DNA of 64,000 bases, taken from Paenibacillus sp. YYML68 (GTDB lineage: Bacteria; Bacillota; Bacilli; Paenibacillales; NBRC-103111). Positions 62,235 to 64,000 of this stretch are shown here, one piece after another. Position numbers and translations under genes: made by a program. How positions within the stretch are numbered: position 1 is the stretch's first letter; each line of letters starts with the position of its first letter. The stretch is taken from positions 1,838,501-1,902,500 of the forward strand of contig NZ_BQYI01000001.1 of assembly GCF_027923405.1 (NCBI RefSeq), written 5' to 3'. Below the pieces are notes generated by a model. The model saw only the letters and a program-made list of their open reading frames with translations, made no database searches and was not told the origin of the DNA.

Positions 62235-62837
62235 GTGACTTGGAGTGATAGCCTTGGGCGCATTGCTGCGCAGCTGTCGAATCACCGGCCCTCGCTGTAT
62301 CCGACAGAAGAGCTGGATGACTTGATTGATCTGAAGATCTCGAAGCTGTCTACGGACAGCTTCGGGGAGGAGCAGCGCAGCTTCGCCATCGCCGTGAAGG
62401 CGGGCTTACATGTATGGAATGAAAGCTTGGACGATTCGCATGAGCTGTCCCAGCAGCTGCACACGCGTGAGGGCAGCTACTGGCATGGCATGATGCATCG
62501 GATGGAAGGCGACTATTCGAATGCAGACTACTGGTTCCGCATGGCAGGCGGGCACCCGGCCGAGACGGCTTGGGGTGCTGCTTGCGCCAAGTGGACAGCA
62601 GATTACAGCTGGGATAACATCGCGAGCGTTTCGCTCCGAGAAGCGATTCGCAGCTGGGCGCAGCGCGATCGTCCCGACGCGATCGGCTTCTGTGAGCTCG
62701 TCCGCCTGCAGGTGACGAAGGCGCGTGACGAGAACGCCGAGCAGCTGCTGAAGGAGCTGCAGCGTGAGGAGATCTTGACGCTGCTCCAAGCTTGCTACGC
62801 GAACAGTGGAGGAGGCAGCTTGTTTGACAACCTATAG
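62235..62837 (+). CDS. Hypothetical protein, 200 aa
   Basis: The protein has TREGSYWHGMMHRMEGDYSN near residues 77-96 and PAETAWGAACAKWTADYSWD, with no membrane segment. The motif GSYWHGMMHRMEGDYSNA resembles conserved bacterial hypothetical families seen in other phyla. GTG 62235 follows GGGAGGT. Its end overlaps the terpene synthase start by 14 bases. Confidence 0.7.
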   Translation: MTWSDSLGRIAAQLSNHRPSLYPTEELDDLIDLKISKLSTDSFGEEQRSFAIAVKAGLHVWNESLDDSHELSQQLHTREGSYWHGMMHRMEGDYSNADYWFRMAGGHPAETAWGAACAKWTADYSWDNIASVSLREAIRSWAQRDRPDAIGFCELVRLQVTKARDENAEQLLKELQREEILTLLQACYANSGGGSLFDNL

Positions 62838-63900
62838 GAGTCCATTACCTGTTCCGCGCAGTCCGCTACATCTGATGACCCGCGTATACCGGTATGTACT
62901 GCCGGGCGTGCGGGAGCAGCTGAAGCATTGGCGCAGCCGGGCGGAAGCGATGCCGGACCCGGAGCTGCGCACACAGGCGCTGCAGAGTATGACGACCAAG
63001 GAGTTTCATTGTATTGGCGGGTGTGTGTACGCTGCGGCACATCCATCGATGCGCCATGTGCTCATACCGCTTATTGTCGCTTTTCAGACGATCAGCGATT
63101 ATTTGGATAATCTGTGCGACCGCAGCACATCGCTCGACCCTGTTGACTTCCGCAGGCTCCATCAATCGATGCTCGATGCGGTCAATCCGGCGGCCACGCT
63201 GCACGATTATTACGAGTTCCGTGAGGAGAAGCAGGACGCGGATTACTTGAACGACTTGGTGAAGACATGCCAGGCATCGCTAAGGCTGCTCCCGTCTTAT
63301 GTCCTTGTCGCTGAGCGTGTACAGGAGCTAGTCGGTCTATATTGCGACCTGCAGGTGTACAAGCATATCCATAAGGATCACCGGGAGAAGGCACTGCTCG
63401 ATTGGTGGGCGGAGCATCAGTCGAAGTACGATACGATCGCGTGGAACGAGTTTGCGGCAGCGACAGGGTCGACGCTCGGTGTCTTCATGCTGTTCCTGGC
63501 TGCCTCAGAGGAGAAGCTGCAGCAGGAGACGATTCATTCGATTCACGAGGCTTATTTCCCATACATATGCAGTCTGCACATACTGCTGGATTACTTGATC
63601 GATCAAGAGGAAGACCGGATTGGCGGCGATTTGAATTTTTGCAGCTATTATGCCAATATGGATTCTACCGTCGAGAGGATCGAGTATATTGTCGGTGAGG
63701 CGAAGCGTCGTTCGCAATCGATTGCACACGCTGCCTTTCATCGGATGATTATAGAAGGACTGCTAGCTCTGTACTTATCTGATCCGAAGGTAAGCAGGCA
63801 GCAGCAGGTGAAGCGGGTTTCCAGGCGACTCATGAAGGGCAGTCCATGGATGCGCCTGTTTTTTCTAGTGAATAGTGTCTGGATTCGTACGATTTCGTAA
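62824..63900 (+). CDS. ytpB: Tetraprenyl-beta-curcumene synthase family (YtpB-like, DUF2600)
   Basis: The 358-residue all-helical protein has FQTISDYLDNLCD (Asp-rich motif), HCIGGCVYAAA, EFREEKQDADYLNDLV and LHILLDYLIDQEEDR, matching the DUF2600/YtpB family. YtpB makes tetraprenyl-beta-curcumene, a C35 sesquarterpene of Bacillus membranes. TTG 62824 lies 8 bases after GGAGGAGG; GTG 62806 starts within that site. It is coupled to the preceding hypothetical gene. Confidence 0.85.
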   Translation: MTTYRSPLPVPRSPLHLMTRVYRYVLPGVREQLKHWRSRAEAMPDPELRTQALQSMTTKEFHCIGGCVYAAAHPSMRHVLIPLIVAFQTISDYLDNLCDRSTSLDPVDFRRLHQSMLDAVNPAATLHDYYEFREEKQDADYLNDLVKTCQASLRLLPSYVLVAERVQELVGLYCDLQVYKHIHKDHREKALLDWWAEHQSKYDTIAWNEFAAATGSTLGVFMLFLAASEEKLQQETIHSIHEAYFPYICSLHILLDYLIDQEEDRIGGDLNFCSYYANMDSTVERIEYIVGEAKRRSQSIAHAAFHRMIIEGLLALYLSDPKVSRQQQVKRVSRRLMKGSPWMRLFFLVNSVWIRTIS

Positions 63901-63961
63901 GAGGTGCCGACTCATTGCGATCTTATTACAGACAGGCGATAACGATTAGGAGGAATGGATG

Positions 63962-64000
63962 ATGTCAGTGAAAAAAATTGCTGTTCTGACGAGCGGCGGC
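63962..64000 (+). CDS. pfkA: 6-phosphofructokinase start, truncated by window end
   Basis: The first 13 codons read MSVKKIAVLTSGG, the invariant start of ATP-dependent 6-phosphofructokinase. AGGAGG at 63948-63953 lies 8 bases upstream; an ATG at 63959 would add one Met. The gene runs out of the window. Confidence 0.7.
   Translation, partial: MSVKKIAVLTSGG

Overview
The window looks like a chromosomal segment of a Gram-positive, spore-former-type Firmicute, most likely Paenibacillaceae (Paenibacillus/Cohnella-like). The evidence is strong GGAGG ribosome binding sites with many TTG and GTG starts, moderately high GC, and Bacillales families: KtrB, AraR, ThiO/TenI, YtxG/YtxH-type stress proteins, a YtpB-type terpene synthase, DUF1450 and HD-GYP proteins. 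No phage, IS transposase, CRISPR array or rRNA was seen. Layout: 1-2.1 kb holds the end of htpG and an eight-tRNA cluster. 2.2-9.2 kb holds KtrB, AraR with an operator, an ArAE-type membrane protein, a CapA-family protein preceded by duplicated hairpin repeats, and a FetA/FetB-type transporter. 9.4-19.7 kb holds small membrane proteins, a TPR protein, thiamin genes (thiO, tenI, divergent thiD), a SufR-like regulator, peptide deformylase, an LCP cell-wall ligase and a YtxG/YtxH pair. 19.8-26.7 kb holds a phosphodiester glycosidase and a visibly AT-richer signalling island. 26.8-33.9 kb holds a GH15 enzyme with a glucose dehydrogenase, BdbC, a lipoprotein deacetylase, glutamate racemase and an M14 peptidase. 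33.9-49.9 kb is housekeeping and transport, including an HD-GYP phosphodiesterase and a second CapA protein. 49.9-64 kb holds a beta-propeller surface protein, PepF, a TerC protein under a yybP-ykoY manganese riboswitch, cold-shock protein, exporters, a YtpB-type synthase and the start of pfkA. The most interesting stretch is the minus-strand island at 21.0-26.1 kb. It encodes an XRE-LytTR regulator, a CPBP membrane protease, an AgrC-like membrane sensor with no kinase domain, AgrB, a 40-residue AgrD-like peptide with no cysteine or serine, and a LytTR-GGDEF-EAL protein. The sensor, agrB and agrD overlap by 1-4 bases. I infer a kinase-free, agr-type peptide signalling module that feeds into cyclic-di-GMP. 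A second notable signal is a dispersed two-hairpin repeat (6.3-6.5 kb and 47.35-47.43 kb) whose copies differ by a change that keeps the stem paired. All function calls are from reading the translated sequence; no database search was run.
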